Shown here: piece by piece, positions 44,154 through 53,900 of the stretch | Numbering within the stretch: the stretch's first letter is position 1 | Layout of the letters: every line of letters starts with the position of its first letter | Source of the DNA: JACRCT01 sp049841135 | GTDB lineage: Bacteria > Myxococcota > Myxococcia > Myxococcales > UBA5297 | Reading direction: 5' to 3' | Assembly (NCBI GenBank): GCA_049841135.1 | Contig: JASGHK010000005.1 | Location: 992,001 to 1,056,000, forward strand | DNA length: 64,000 nt | Made by a program: the position numbers and the translations under genes | The notes under the pieces: generated by a model | The model's input: only the letters and a program-made list of their open reading frames with translations | Database searches by the model: none | Told to the model about the DNA's origin: nothing

Positions 44154-44828
44154 ATGAAGTATCCTTCAGGTACGCCATTCGCATCCCTCGAGGCGCGGTT
44201 CCGGCGGCGGATTCGCCAGCGAAAGCAGCCGGTTCAGTCGCGGTCCCAGGCGACGACCGAGGCGCTGCTGGAGGCCACGCTTCAGGTTCTGGTGAGGGAG
44301 GGGTTCTCGCGCCTGACGACGACCCGGGTCGCCGACCGCGCCGGGGTCTCGGTAGGGACCCTGTACCAGTACTTCCCTGACAAGCGCTCGCTCGTCACGG
44401 CACTGAAGGTCCGCTACTTCGGCTTGATGGTCCAGGCCGTGGACCGCGCGCTGGCCGAAGCGGGCGGGCTCGACCTGGAGGAGAGGCTGCGGCGCGCACT
44501 CCGGGCGCTGCTCTCGGTCAAGCGCGAGCACCTCGAGCTCACGAAGGCGCTCCGCGAGCCGATGGCGGAGGTGTCGGGCCACTCCTTCATGCGCGAGGCG
44601 AGCCTGCAGTTCGTCGCCGTCTTCGTGCCGCACCTGTCGAGCGCGCTGCCCGGCCTCGCGGAGGTCGAGCGCCGCACCGCGCTCCTGGTGGCCGCCTTGG
44701 AGGGGGCCATCTCCCACGCCGTCTACGAGTCGCCGAGCTGGCTCGCCGAGCCGTGGTTCCTCGAAGACCTGGTCGGACTGGCCGCTGCCTATCTGCGCAG
44801 CGCGAGGGGGCGCTCCGCGTCGGGGTGA
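44154..44828 (+). CDS. TetR-family transcriptional repressor
   Basis: A 224-residue protein from ATG 44154. The HTH is T-T-T-R-V-A-D-R-A-G-V-S-V-G-T-L-Y-Q-Y-F, a textbook TetR signature (about residues 53-72). The rest is helical ligand-binding domain. It is divergent from the SDR gene; the candidate operator TGAAG-TATC-CTTCA overlaps its start. It probably represses the SDR and itself until a small ligand binds. Start codon chosen because an upstream ATG (44142) is out of frame. Confidence 0.85.
   Translation: MKYPSGTPFASLEARFRRRIRQRKQPVQSRSQATTEALLEATLQVLVREGFSRLTTTRVADRAGVSVGTLYQYFPDKRSLVTALKVRYFGLMVQAVDRALAEAGGLDLEERLRRALRALLSVKREHLELTKALREPMAEVSGHSFMREASLQFVAVFVPHLSSALPGLAEVERRTALLVAALEGAISHAVYESPSWLAEPWFLEDLVGLAAAYLRSARGRSASG
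44155..44168. promoter_or_regulatory. Candidate TetR operator
   Basis: TGAAG-TATC-CTTCA is a perfect 5-bp inverted repeat around a 4-bp centre, at the start codon of the TetR gene and 54 bp from the SDR start. Its position in the 52-bp divergent region fits autoregulation and SDR control. It is AT-rich relative to the region. Confidence 0.5.
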
Positions 44829-44980
44829 GATCCCGGAAGGGCGGGCGGGTCGAGAGGTCCGAATCGTTCCGAGGGTCGCGGCAGGCGCGCCCGCTCGCGA
44901 AGCGCGACTGGGGAGACGAGGCGGCCTACTTCGCGGATCCCGACGGGAACGTGCGGGTGGTGGCTCGTCCAGTAGCGTAA
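44829..44980 (+). pseudogene. C-terminal fragment of a glyoxalase/VOC protein
   Basis: The frame ending at TAA 44980 reads D-W-G-D-E-A-A-Y-F-A-D-P-D-G-N-V-R-V-V-A-R. The Y-F-A-D-P-D-G-N pattern, with the metal-ligand acidic position missing, is the last strand of a vicinal-oxygen-chelate (glyoxalase) domain. Nothing before it supports a complete gene; it directly follows the TetR stop. It is likely a deletion remnant. Confidence 0.45.
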
Positions 44981-45075
44981 GAGGCGGGAGCCCGAGGAAC
45001 TGTCAACCCGGCATCCAGCGGGTCCGGACCCATGGGGGGCGGTGGACGCACCCGTATCAATTTGCTACATCCATC

Positions 45076-45362
45076 ATGGACGCAACGAAGGCGCTTCCGC
45101 TGATTCAGGACTCCTTCTACAGGGGCCGCTATTTCATCGATCCGCACGCGCTCAAGCGCATGAAGCAGCGCAATATCGGCTATCAGGACATCAAGCACGC
45201 TGTCATGAACGCCACCGACTGCCGGCCGTACAGCGATCCCGACCACCAGGCGAGCCCCGGGGCTACGTCTTGGCGGGTGAGTGGCGTCGACTTCGAAGGC
45301 GACCGGCTGGACGTCGGCGTCGACCTCGTTCTGGATCACCTGGGTTGGTCACGGTTTTCTAG
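45076..45362 (+). CDS. DUF4258-type toxin, likely of a type II TA pair (one frameshift at end)
   Basis: A 95-residue protein after repair. ATG 45076. Its pattern (F-I-D-P-H-A-L-K-R-M-K-Q-R, Y-Q-D-I-K-H-A-V, D-F-E-G-D-R-L-D-V) is that of DUF4258/MqsR-like RelE-fold toxins. The typical ending V-T-V-F appears only in another frame, after a one-base shift near 45345 (a T seems missing in GGGTTGG). Stop TAG at 45360-45362, two bases before the antitoxin ATG (45365). In this fold the toxin is an mRNase; the toxin-first order matches MqsR/MqsA. Activity is inferred. Confidence 0.6.
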
Positions 45363-45364
45363 GC

Positions 45365-45913
45365 ATGACGAAGAAGTCAACATTCTCCGTCCTTCTGACC
45401 AAGGTCCCGTGCTCCTGCGGCGGCGTCCTGCGGCCGTCTGTGCGTCGCGGTGAATACGACGCCTCTGTCGAGCTCGGGATTCCTGTGGTGGCGACGGGCG
45501 AGGTCTTGCTCGTCAAGTGCGACCACTGCCAAGAGGTCTCGCTCCCCGGGGCGATGCTCGAGGCGCTCTCGGACGAGGCCGTCCTGGTGCTCCTCGGGCT
45601 CGACCGCTGCTTGTCGGGAGGCGAAGCGCGCTTCCTCCGCAAGACTGCGGTCGGGCTGGGCCAGGAGGATCTCGCACGCGCTCTGGGGCTGACCCGGGTG
45701 ACCGTCGCGCGCTGGGAGGGCGAGCAATCGCTCTCACCCCAGCAAGACTTCCAGCTGCGGGGGCTCGTCCTCGCTCGCCTGTACAAGGAGAGCCGCTTCG
45801 CAGGTCGGTGGAAGAAGCGCCGGCAGCGGATTGCGGACCTGTTGCCGGTGCTGGAGGCCGCCCGGACTGCCGAGGCCCCATCCCACCCACCGCCGCTGCG
45901 GCTGGCCGCGTAG
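45365..45913 (+). CDS. YgiT/MqsA-type zinc-finger HTH antitoxin
   Basis: A 182-residue protein. The N-terminal zinc site is C16-x-C18 and C52-x-x-C55, as in YgiT/MqsA. A helical linker follows, then a HTH-XRE domain at residues about 88-120 (L-G-Q-E-D-L-A-R-A-L-G-L-T-R-V-T-V-A-R-W-E-G-E). It should bind both the toxin and the operon promoter. It starts two bases after the toxin stop, so they are co-translated. A C-terminal extension of about 50 basic, Pro/Arg-rich residues is longer than in MqsA. Next to transposase remnants, so probably acquired. Confidence 0.75.
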   Translation: MTKKSTFSVLLTKVPCSCGGVLRPSVRRGEYDASVELGIPVVATGEVLLVKCDHCQEVSLPGAMLEALSDEAVLVLLGLDRCLSGGEARFLRKTAVGLGQEDLARALGLTRVTVARWEGEQSLSPQQDFQLRGLVLARLYKESRFAGRWKKRRQRIADLLPVLEAARTAEAPSHPPPLRLAA

Positions 45914-46070
45914 CGTGAGCACAGGTCTGAACGCGCCGTGAGTGCGGGCGATTCTCGGGTGGTTCGGCAATGGCTCTCGTATTGGGCGAGTCGAGGTCAC
46001 GCCGGCGTGCAAGTTGAGCGTGCCGTCGGGGCCCTCGGCGAAGGCGCCGTCGGCCCCCGGTGCCGGAGAG

Positions 46071-46258
46071 CACGGATCTCGACCCCCGCCGTTGCCGAGC
46101 GCTACGTGCGCTGGGCAGAGCTGATGCACAAGGTCCTCGGCATCGACGTGCTCAGCTGCCCCTGTGGCGGCAAGCGCAAGCTCGTGGACGAGGTCGCCAA
46201 GCCGGAGGAGATCCGACAGACCCTCGAGCGGCTCGGGCGGTGGAAGGTGCCCCCGTAG
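46071..46258 (+). pseudogene. C-terminal fragment of an IS91/IS801-like transposase
   Basis: The frame ending at TAG 46258 reads Y-V-R-W-A-E-L-M-H-K-V-L-G-I-D-V-L-S-C-P, followed by C-P-C-G-G-K-R. This is the common end of Y2/IS91-like transposases, where a zinc-like Cys pair precedes the closing helix. The N-terminal catalytic part is absent. It lies just after the toxin-antitoxin pair and marks an old mobile element boundary. Confidence 0.5.
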
Positions 46259-46669
46259 TCGCCAAGGCCCGCCGGGGCCGCAGGCCGAGATCTTCGACCG
46301 CCGCGCCTCCTGCGACGGCGTCGACCCTCCCGCACCGGTGACGTTGGGTAGCGGCTCCGTCCCGTTTGCAGCTTCCCCAAACACGCGCCTCCCATACGGC
46401 CGCGCTCGGGTCGGTCTACGCTCTCTTGGGCAAGAGCGTCGGGTGCCGCAGGGGATGGGCCCATGCAGCCACGCCCGATCCTCTTCCGGATGCCGTCGCC
46501 CTCCGCCAGCCCACAAACCGCCTACCATTTTCCTTGCCGCACGTGTCGAAGAAGCCAATGGCCTCGTCGCCGGCTCCCCGGCTTCGCGCGGACCTGGAGG
46601 GCGTTGCAGTAGCATCCGGCGGGCGCCCGCAGCTCCGGTGCAGCGTGGCGCCCGCGAAAGGGCAGGCGC
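46259..46669. other. Intergenic region with no gene
   Basis: Between transposase debris and the TPR gene. Short out-of-frame stretches in the first part resemble the tail of the same transposase (P-P-V-V-A-K-A-R), and nothing else is recognised. No repeat or hairpin of note; promoter for the next gene should be near 46600-46660. Confidence 0.3.
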
Positions 46670-47821
46670 ATGGCACGCAAGAGGAGCGCGCGTTCGAGCT
46701 GGGACGAGGCGGAGTTCGAATACTCCGCGCTGGAGGCCGAGCTGGAGGTCTTCGGGGCGGAGGGCCCCGACGTCCTCGAAGGTCTCGCGGGCATCGCCGG
46801 CCGCTACCCCGATTTCTACCCGGCGCTGCTCGACCTCGGGCTGCGCCAGCTCCACTTCGCCGACCCGGTGGAAGGAGAGGCCAACCTCCTCAGAGGCCTC
46901 GAGCTGTTCTGGCGCCGGCCCGAGCCGGGGACGAAGCGGCAGCGGCTGGAGTCGGCCCTCAACGTCGTGCTCAACCTCCAGGACGCCTTCCGTTTCGACC
47001 TCACGGCGCCATTCTTGCGCGAGACGCTGGAGCGGCACCCGGGCGAGGCCGAATTCTGGAGCGAGCTGGCGCGCGCGCACGCGATGCTGGGGCGCTTCGA
47101 GAAGGCCGGGGAGGCGTCGGCGAAGGCGGTCGCGTTGAAGCCCGGCAAGGCGGCGCTCTGGGTGAACAAGGCGGCCGTCGCCCTCGATGCGGAACGCCTG
47201 GACGAGGCCGAGGCCGCGCTCGACCGCGCTGCGTCGCTGCGCGACGCCCGGGCCACCGAGGCCTTGGCGGAGAACCGCCAGACGCTCGCCTACCTCCGGC
47301 GCAACGGGGGCACCCGCCTCAAGTACCTGCTGCGCCCCCGCGACCAGGAGCCTGACGCCGAAGATGCCGACCGGAACTCCGATCGGCTGCTGGCCATGGG
47401 CCTCGAGCGCTTGCGCGATGGCCTCGTCGCGCCGTTTGCCGCCCGGAAACGGACGCTGGTGGCCTTCTTCGACTTCGCGGGGCGGGGCCTGCTCGAGGAG
47501 CGGGTCCCGCTCTACGAGGACGTGCACGAGCTCGACGACCTGGAGGAGATTCTCAACAGCTTCGTCATCCGCCACGCCGACGGCGGGGAGGCCCTCGGGG
47601 AGATCGCCGAGGCGCTGTCCGACTTCTACGGCTTCCTGGCAGGGCATGGCCTCATGGCCCAGCGCGACCTCGTGCGCCTGGTGAAGGCCGTCGCGCGGCT
47701 GGTCCCCAAGGTCGCGGACCGGGCCAGGCGCTATCGCGCAGCGCGCTCCAAGGACCCGGGCCGCGAGCGCGCGCGGCTCATCGAGGAGATCTTCGGGCGC
47801 AAGCACCGGGAGTGCTTCTGA
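46670..47821 (+). CDS. TPR-containing cytoplasmic protein
   Basis: A 383-residue protein. ATG 46670; ribosome site weak (GGGCAGG). No signal peptide. Residues about 25-200 are helical pairs with TPR-like spacing, e.g. L-E-R-H-P-G-E-A-E-F-W-S-E-L-A-R-A-H. A second, less repetitive helical domain follows (A-F-F-D-F, N-S-F-V-I-R-H). The C-terminus is basic. It may be a scaffold or adaptor. The next gene starts 158 bases on and could share the transcript. Confidence 0.65.
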   Translation: MARKRSARSSWDEAEFEYSALEAELEVFGAEGPDVLEGLAGIAGRYPDFYPALLDLGLRQLHFADPVEGEANLLRGLELFWRRPEPGTKRQRLESALNVVLNLQDAFRFDLTAPFLRETLERHPGEAEFWSELARAHAMLGRFEKAGEASAKAVALKPGKAALWVNKAAVALDAERLDEAEAALDRAASLRDARATEALAENRQTLAYLRRNGGTRLKYLLRPRDQEPDAEDADRNSDRLLAMGLERLRDGLVAPFAARKRTLVAFFDFAGRGLLEERVPLYEDVHELDDLEEILNSFVIRHADGGEALGEIAEALSDFYGFLAGHGLMAQRDLVRLVKAVARLVPKVADRARRYRAARSKDPGRERARLIEEIFGRKHRECF

Positions 47822-47978
47822 GGCCTTGCGCAGGCAGCGTCAGCGAGCGCTACGCCTTCTCAGGGTGAGGCAGCGGGCAGTTCTCGACAGATTTGTCGAA
47901 GAATCACCGCGCTCGGCTGGCCCTTCCCCGGTGGGCTGTGAGTACCGGTCTTGCAGCCGCGGCAGCGGCGGAGGGGTC

Positions 47979-50900
47979 ATGCCAGCGAACCCACAGCGCG
48001 TTGGTGCCCGCGGCTTGCCGAAGACGGCCGTGCTGTGCCTGGCGCTGTCCATGGCCGTCCCAGCCCTGACGCACGCTGAGACTGCGATCACCGATCAAGT
48101 CTGGTCGGCCTACGTCCTGAAGTGGGCGACGCTCGTCTACTCCGACGGACGGCAGGAGACCGCCGTCGTGCAGTTCTACGACGCCGCGAGGGTTGGCCTG
48201 GGGGATCCGTCGGGCCGGACCAAGGTGGTCGAGCGCGCCGAGGTCGTGGGCCTCTACCCGCCAGCCCAGGCGCCCGCGGCCAGTGCTCCCCGCCGAACCG
48301 TCAACCCCAGCGCCCCACCGGTGCTGGAGCGGGTCCGCTTCGAGGCCACGGACCCCGAGCTGCGTTCCGAGGTCTCGATGGACGGCGGAAGCACCTACAC
48401 CGTGCCCTGCGAGCTGCAGGCCGCGGCAGGCGCCCACCTCCTCACGGTGACCAAGTCTGGCCGGTCTTCCACGGCGAACATCCAGGTTCCCCCGGGTGGC
48501 GCGACCGTGCGGATCTTCGGCCATGGCCTGGTGCTCGTGCCCGGGCCGGCGGCCCAGGAGCAACCCTGCGAGCCGGGACGGATGGGGAACCTGCTGCTCG
48601 ATCTCTTCCCGCCCGCCACCGAGGTCCAGCGCCGCGACGCGATCCGCGAGCTGGCGCGCTGCAAGGTGAAGCAAGCCGCCCCGCTCATCGGCGTGGTCGC
48701 GGAGCGCGATCCCGAGCCGTCCCTCCAGCTCGTGGCCGTCGAAGCGCTCGGCCAGATCGGCGGGACCCCGCAGCTGCGCAGCCTGGCGCGCGCCCCGGAG
48801 GGTCCGGCGCATTCGAGCCTGGTGAGGATCTGGGCGCTGGCCATCCTGGCCAAGAGCGGGGACGTGGAGGTGGCCCGCGCGATCGCCGACGACGCGCGGG
48901 AGGACGCCGAGGTGCGCGCCGCCGCGGCGCGGCACCTGGAGCTGGCGGCGCTGCGAACGCCCGAGAGGAAGCCCGAATCGATTCAGCCCGCCGCAGTTGA
49001 CGCGGTCGCGGCACCCACGGCACCCGTGGCGCTCTCTCCGGCCGCCGAGCCTGCGCCAGTCGCCCAGCCCGAATCGGCGCCTGCGGATCGCCAACCTCGC
49101 GCCAGCGACCTGCCTGTCGCGGCTCTGCAAGTCGCGCCGCAGGCCACCGAGAACCTGCGCGCGACGCTGCCCGAATCGGGAACGACGCAGGCCGAGCCAC
49201 CCGCTCCGCAGCCCGCGACCACCCTCCCCGGCCCGACCGTCGCCCAAGCGCCCGAGGAGCCCAAGCCAGAGCCGACTCCACCCGCTGCACTGGCCGAGCC
49301 CGAAGCCGAGTCGGAGCTCAAGAGCACCGCGCAATCCGCGCCCGTGTCCGAAGCGCCGGCCGCGCCCGAGAAGGAATCGCCGATCGACATCGAAGATGCG
49401 CTCACCGCTGGCCCGGCCGAGCCCGGCCTGGACATCGCGCCGCGCAAGGTCCTGAGCGGCGTGCCGCTCTCCATCGCGACCAACACCCTCGCCGGCAGCA
49501 CGCTGATGGTCTCCCTGACGCTCATGGCCCAGCAGGAGGACAAGGGCGTGCTGGCGCTGGTCGGCACGGCTGGCGCGGTCATCGGCGGCGGCGCGGCGTG
49601 GGGCCTGTGGCGCCTGGGCTTCAAGCCCGACCTGAGCCAGGCGCTCTGGTACACGAACTCGACCGTCTGGGGCACGCTCGCCGGCGCCGCGCTCGGCGAG
49701 ACCCTCGGCCGCTCCGAGCCTCGCGCCCGATGGGGCCTGCTCGCCGGCGGCGAGGTGGTGGGCATCGGCGTGGGCATCCTCACCGCTTCGAAGCTGAAGT
49801 GGACTCCCGGTCAGACCGTGCTCGCCAACAGCTTGGTGCTGGGGCTCGGCCTGACGGACATGGGCTTCGCGAGCATGCTCGGCGAGAGGTCGCCGTTCAG
49901 CGACCGGCTCGCGTACGGGCTGCTGCCGGCGATGGTCGCTTCGGCGGCCGCCTCGCGCTTCGTGGAACTCTCGACGAACGACCTCCACTTCATGGGCGTC
50001 ACCGCGCTCACCGCCGGCTGGAACGGCAGCCTGATCGCGGCGGGCGCGACGCGCGACCCCTTGCTCGGCTCGACGCGCAGCGCGGGCGGCCTCGCCGCGG
50101 GGCTCGGCATCGGCTACCTCGGCGCGGTCGCCCTCTCGGTGGCGACCGACCTGGAGGTGGGCCGCTCGTACGCCATGGGCGGCGGCGCCTTGGTGGGCAA
50201 CCTCCTCGGCCTGGGCGTGGGGATGATGGCCACGCCCGGCGACTCGGCGCGCTGGGGCCTGGGCGCGGGGCTGGGCGGCCTGGGGCTCGGCGTGGCGACC
50301 GCGCTCGCCTACCCCGTCCTCAAGGTCGACCGCGACGCCATGGCGCTCGGTCCCTACGCGACGCTCTGGGGCGCGGGGACGGTCCTGCTGGCGGGGCTCG
50401 CCACCGGGGGTGAGTCGTCCAACCCGGACGACCGGACCCTCCTCTTCGGCAGCGCGCTCACCGCAGGCGTCGTCGGCGGGCTGACCGGCGTGCTCCTGTC
50501 GCCGGTGGTCGAGCCCCAGGCCGCGGACATCGCGCTGGGCTTCACCGGAGTCGGCATGGGCCTGAGCGCCGGGCTTGGCCTCGGGATGCTCTCGGGCCCG
50601 CAGGGCGTCCCCGACATGATCGGCGTGATGGCCGGCTCGGCGGTCGGGTTGGCCTCCTCCGCTCTCGCCGCGCACTACCTCCGTCTTCGCCCGCCCGACG
50701 TCCTCGCGGCAGCGGTGGGCACGACCTACGGCGCGATGTGGGGCGCGCTGCTGCCGTCGGTCGGCGGCGCTGAGTGGGCCTCCGGTCGCTCGACGGGCGG
50801 CGGCGTGCTGCTGGCGATGCCGGCGGTCGCGCTCGGCGCCATCGTCGCCTCGCACGCCGCGGAAGCGACCGCCGCGGAGGTCTCCGTGCCGACCTTCGCC

Positions 50901-53900
50901 GGCCTGATGGGCACCGGCCTGGGCCTGGGCGCAGGGCTGGCGTGGCCCTCCGACGACCTGCAGGCGGCGCGCATCGGGGCCATCGCCGGCAGCGCCGGGA
51001 TGATCGCCCTGTCGCTCGCCTTGGACCGCCCGCTGCGGCTGCACGAAGGGTTCGCGGCCAAGGACGCGCCGCTGGCCCTGGCAGGTGTGATTGCGGGCGC
51101 CGCCGAGGGCATGCTCGTGGCGGCAGCGGCCGATGCCTCGGGAGTGCTCGAGAAGACCCCCCCGCGCCAGGTGCTCGGCGGCGCGCTCATGGGCGCTTCG
51201 GCGGGCCTCATCTCGGGCCTGCTGTTCTCGCGCGCGGTCGACCCGGGCGCGCCGGAGTTCGCCCTGGGAGCCTCGGGCTGGCTGATGGGCACGAGCGCAG
51301 GGCTCGGCCTCTCGATGCTCGCGGCGCAACCGGGCCCGGCGGACACCTGGGGCCTGCTCGCGGGCTCGGTCGGAGGCTTGGCGACGGCGGCGGTGGCGTC
51401 GCACTTCGTCCGCCTGCGCCCGCCCGACGTGCTCGCGCTGGGCGCCGGGACCGCCTACGGCGCGCTCTGGGGCGGGCTGCTGCCGACGCTCTTCGACGCG
51501 CACTGGGACCCGTCGGCCGGCCGGGAGCGGCAGGCCGTCGGCGGGGCGCTGCTGGGCGCACCGGTGGTGGCGCTCGCGGGCGCGACGCTCTCCCATCTGA
51601 TCGACGCCGACGCCTCCGAGGTGGCGGTGCCCACCGTGGCAGGGCTCACCGGCTTGGGAATGGGCCTGGGGCTCGGCCTCGCCTGGCCGGGCGAGAGCAT
51701 GCAGCCCGCCCGGATCGGCGCGGTCGCCGGCAGCCTGTCGCTGGTGCTGGCTTCCGCGGCGCTGGAGCAACCGCTGAGGCTGAACGAGCCCTACGGCCTG
51801 CATGCCGTCCCGCTCGCGCTCGTCGGCGCGGCCAACGGCCTGGGCGCCGGCATGCTCGTCGCCGGGATGGCGGACCCCACCGGGCTCATCGCGAGGACGC
51901 CCGGCCGGCAGCTGGCGGGCGGCGCGCTGCTGGGCGCCTCGGCGGGCGTCGCCAGCGGGCTCGTGCTGTCGCACTTCATCCAGCCCACGGCGGAAGAGTA
52001 CGCGCTGTCCCTGGGCACCACCACGCTGGGCGCGCTGCTCGGCGCCGGCATTCCGCTGCTCGCGTTCCAGGAGAGCGGCCGGGCCGATCTCGCGGGGATC
52101 CTCGCGGGCTCCGCCGTCGGCCTGGTCGGCGGCGCGCTCCTCGCCGACGACGTCACCGGGCCGGACGTGGCCGGAGCCTTCGCGGGGATCAGCTGGGGCG
52201 CGGTGCTGGGCGCGCTCGCTCCGACGCTCGCCGAGCCGCGCTGGGACGGCGGGCGGCGCGGCGTGGGCGGCGCGTTCGTCGGGTTGTCGCTGGGCGGGTT
52301 CGGGGTGGCGCTGGCCACGCACTACTCCGGCGCTTCGGCCGGCCAGGTCGCGGTGCCGGCCCTCGGAGCGCTGGCGGGCCTGGGCATGGGGCTCGGCGCG
52401 GGGATGATGGTCCCGACCGGCCAGACGCAGCCCGAGCGCCTCGGCGCCTTCATCGGCATCCCGGTGATGGCCGCGGTCTCGCTGCTCCTGGACTGCGCAC
52501 TCCACTTCAGCTCCGAAGGGATGCCGCTGCAGGCCGTGGGGCTCGCGTCCTTCAATGCGGCGATGGGCGCGGGGTACGGCCTGCTGCTCGCGGGAGCGAT
52601 CTCGCCGCGGCCGACCGCCGACCCCTGGAGCGGCGGCGTGCTGCTGGGCACCTCGGCGGGCATCGCTTCCGGCCTGGTGCTCTCCAAGCTCATCGACTTC
52701 ACCGGGTCGGACGCGGCGTCGGTGAGCGCCTTGACGGGACTGGGAGCCGGCCTGGGCTTGGGCGTGGCCCTGCTCGCGTGGCAGCAGGGCGGCTCGGGCG
52801 ACTACTCCCTGACCTTCGCGGGCGCGGCGCTGGGCACGACCGCCGGCGCGCTGGTGCAGCACTTCACGCCGCTCGAGGGCGCGGACGCCGCCGCGATCCC
52901 GGTCGGCCTGGGCTACGGCGCGCTCCTCGGTGCTCTGGCGCCGTCGCTGGCCGGCAGCGACTGGCCGACCGCGGACCGGCGCACCGCGGGCTTCACCCTG
53001 CTCGGCGCCTCGACCGGCGCGATCGCCCTCACCGCCATCCGCCACGCGACGGGCATCCCCGCGGAGGGAATGGGTCTCATCACCCTCGGCGGCATCGACG
53101 GGGCGGCGGCGGGGCTCGGCCTCGGGCTCCTCGTCGACCCCAAGGGCAGCCAGGCGATGCGCATCGGCCTGACCGCGGGGATCGTCGGCGGCCTGGCGCT
53201 GGGCTCGGCGGTCTGGCCGCAGGTGACGCTGGGCGAGGGCGACCGGCCGTTCATCGCCGTGGGCACGACAGTCGGGGCGTGGACCGGGCAGTTCCTGCCG
53301 CTGGTCCTCGAATCCCGCTGGGAGCGGGCGGACGCCGCGAGGGTCGCGGGCGGCCTGTTGGCCGGCACGGGCCTCGCCATTGCCGCCACGACCTCGCTCG
53401 CGCCGTTCGTGGAGATCCCGGCCGACGCGTCGGTCAACGCCCTGGCGCTGGACGCGCTCTTCTCGGCGGGTGGGCTCGGCGTGGGCCTGCTGGCGACCGA
53501 CCACGACGGCTACGCCACCGCGGCGATGCTTGGCGCGGGCACGCTCGGCCTGGTGCTGGGCGGCGCGCTGCACGAGAAGATCGAGGTGCAGCGCGAGACG
53601 ATGCCGCTGCTCACCTGGGCGCCGCTGCATGGCCTCTGGTACGGCGCGTGGCTGCCGTTCCTGATCCGCGACAGCAAGAAGGTCGAGGCGCGGCACGTCG
53701 CCGGCGGCCTGGTCGCGGGCGGGCTGGGCGGCTTGGGGATCGCCGCGGTGACGAGCACCTTCGGCCGTCCGTCGTGGCGCACGATGGGCCTGGCCGGCAT
53801 CGGCAGCGCCATCGGTGCGGCGGCGGGCGGGGGCGCGGCGCTCTTCACGCCCGAGGCCGGCAGCCAGGGCCAGGCGGCGATGTTGATGGGCGGATCGGCG

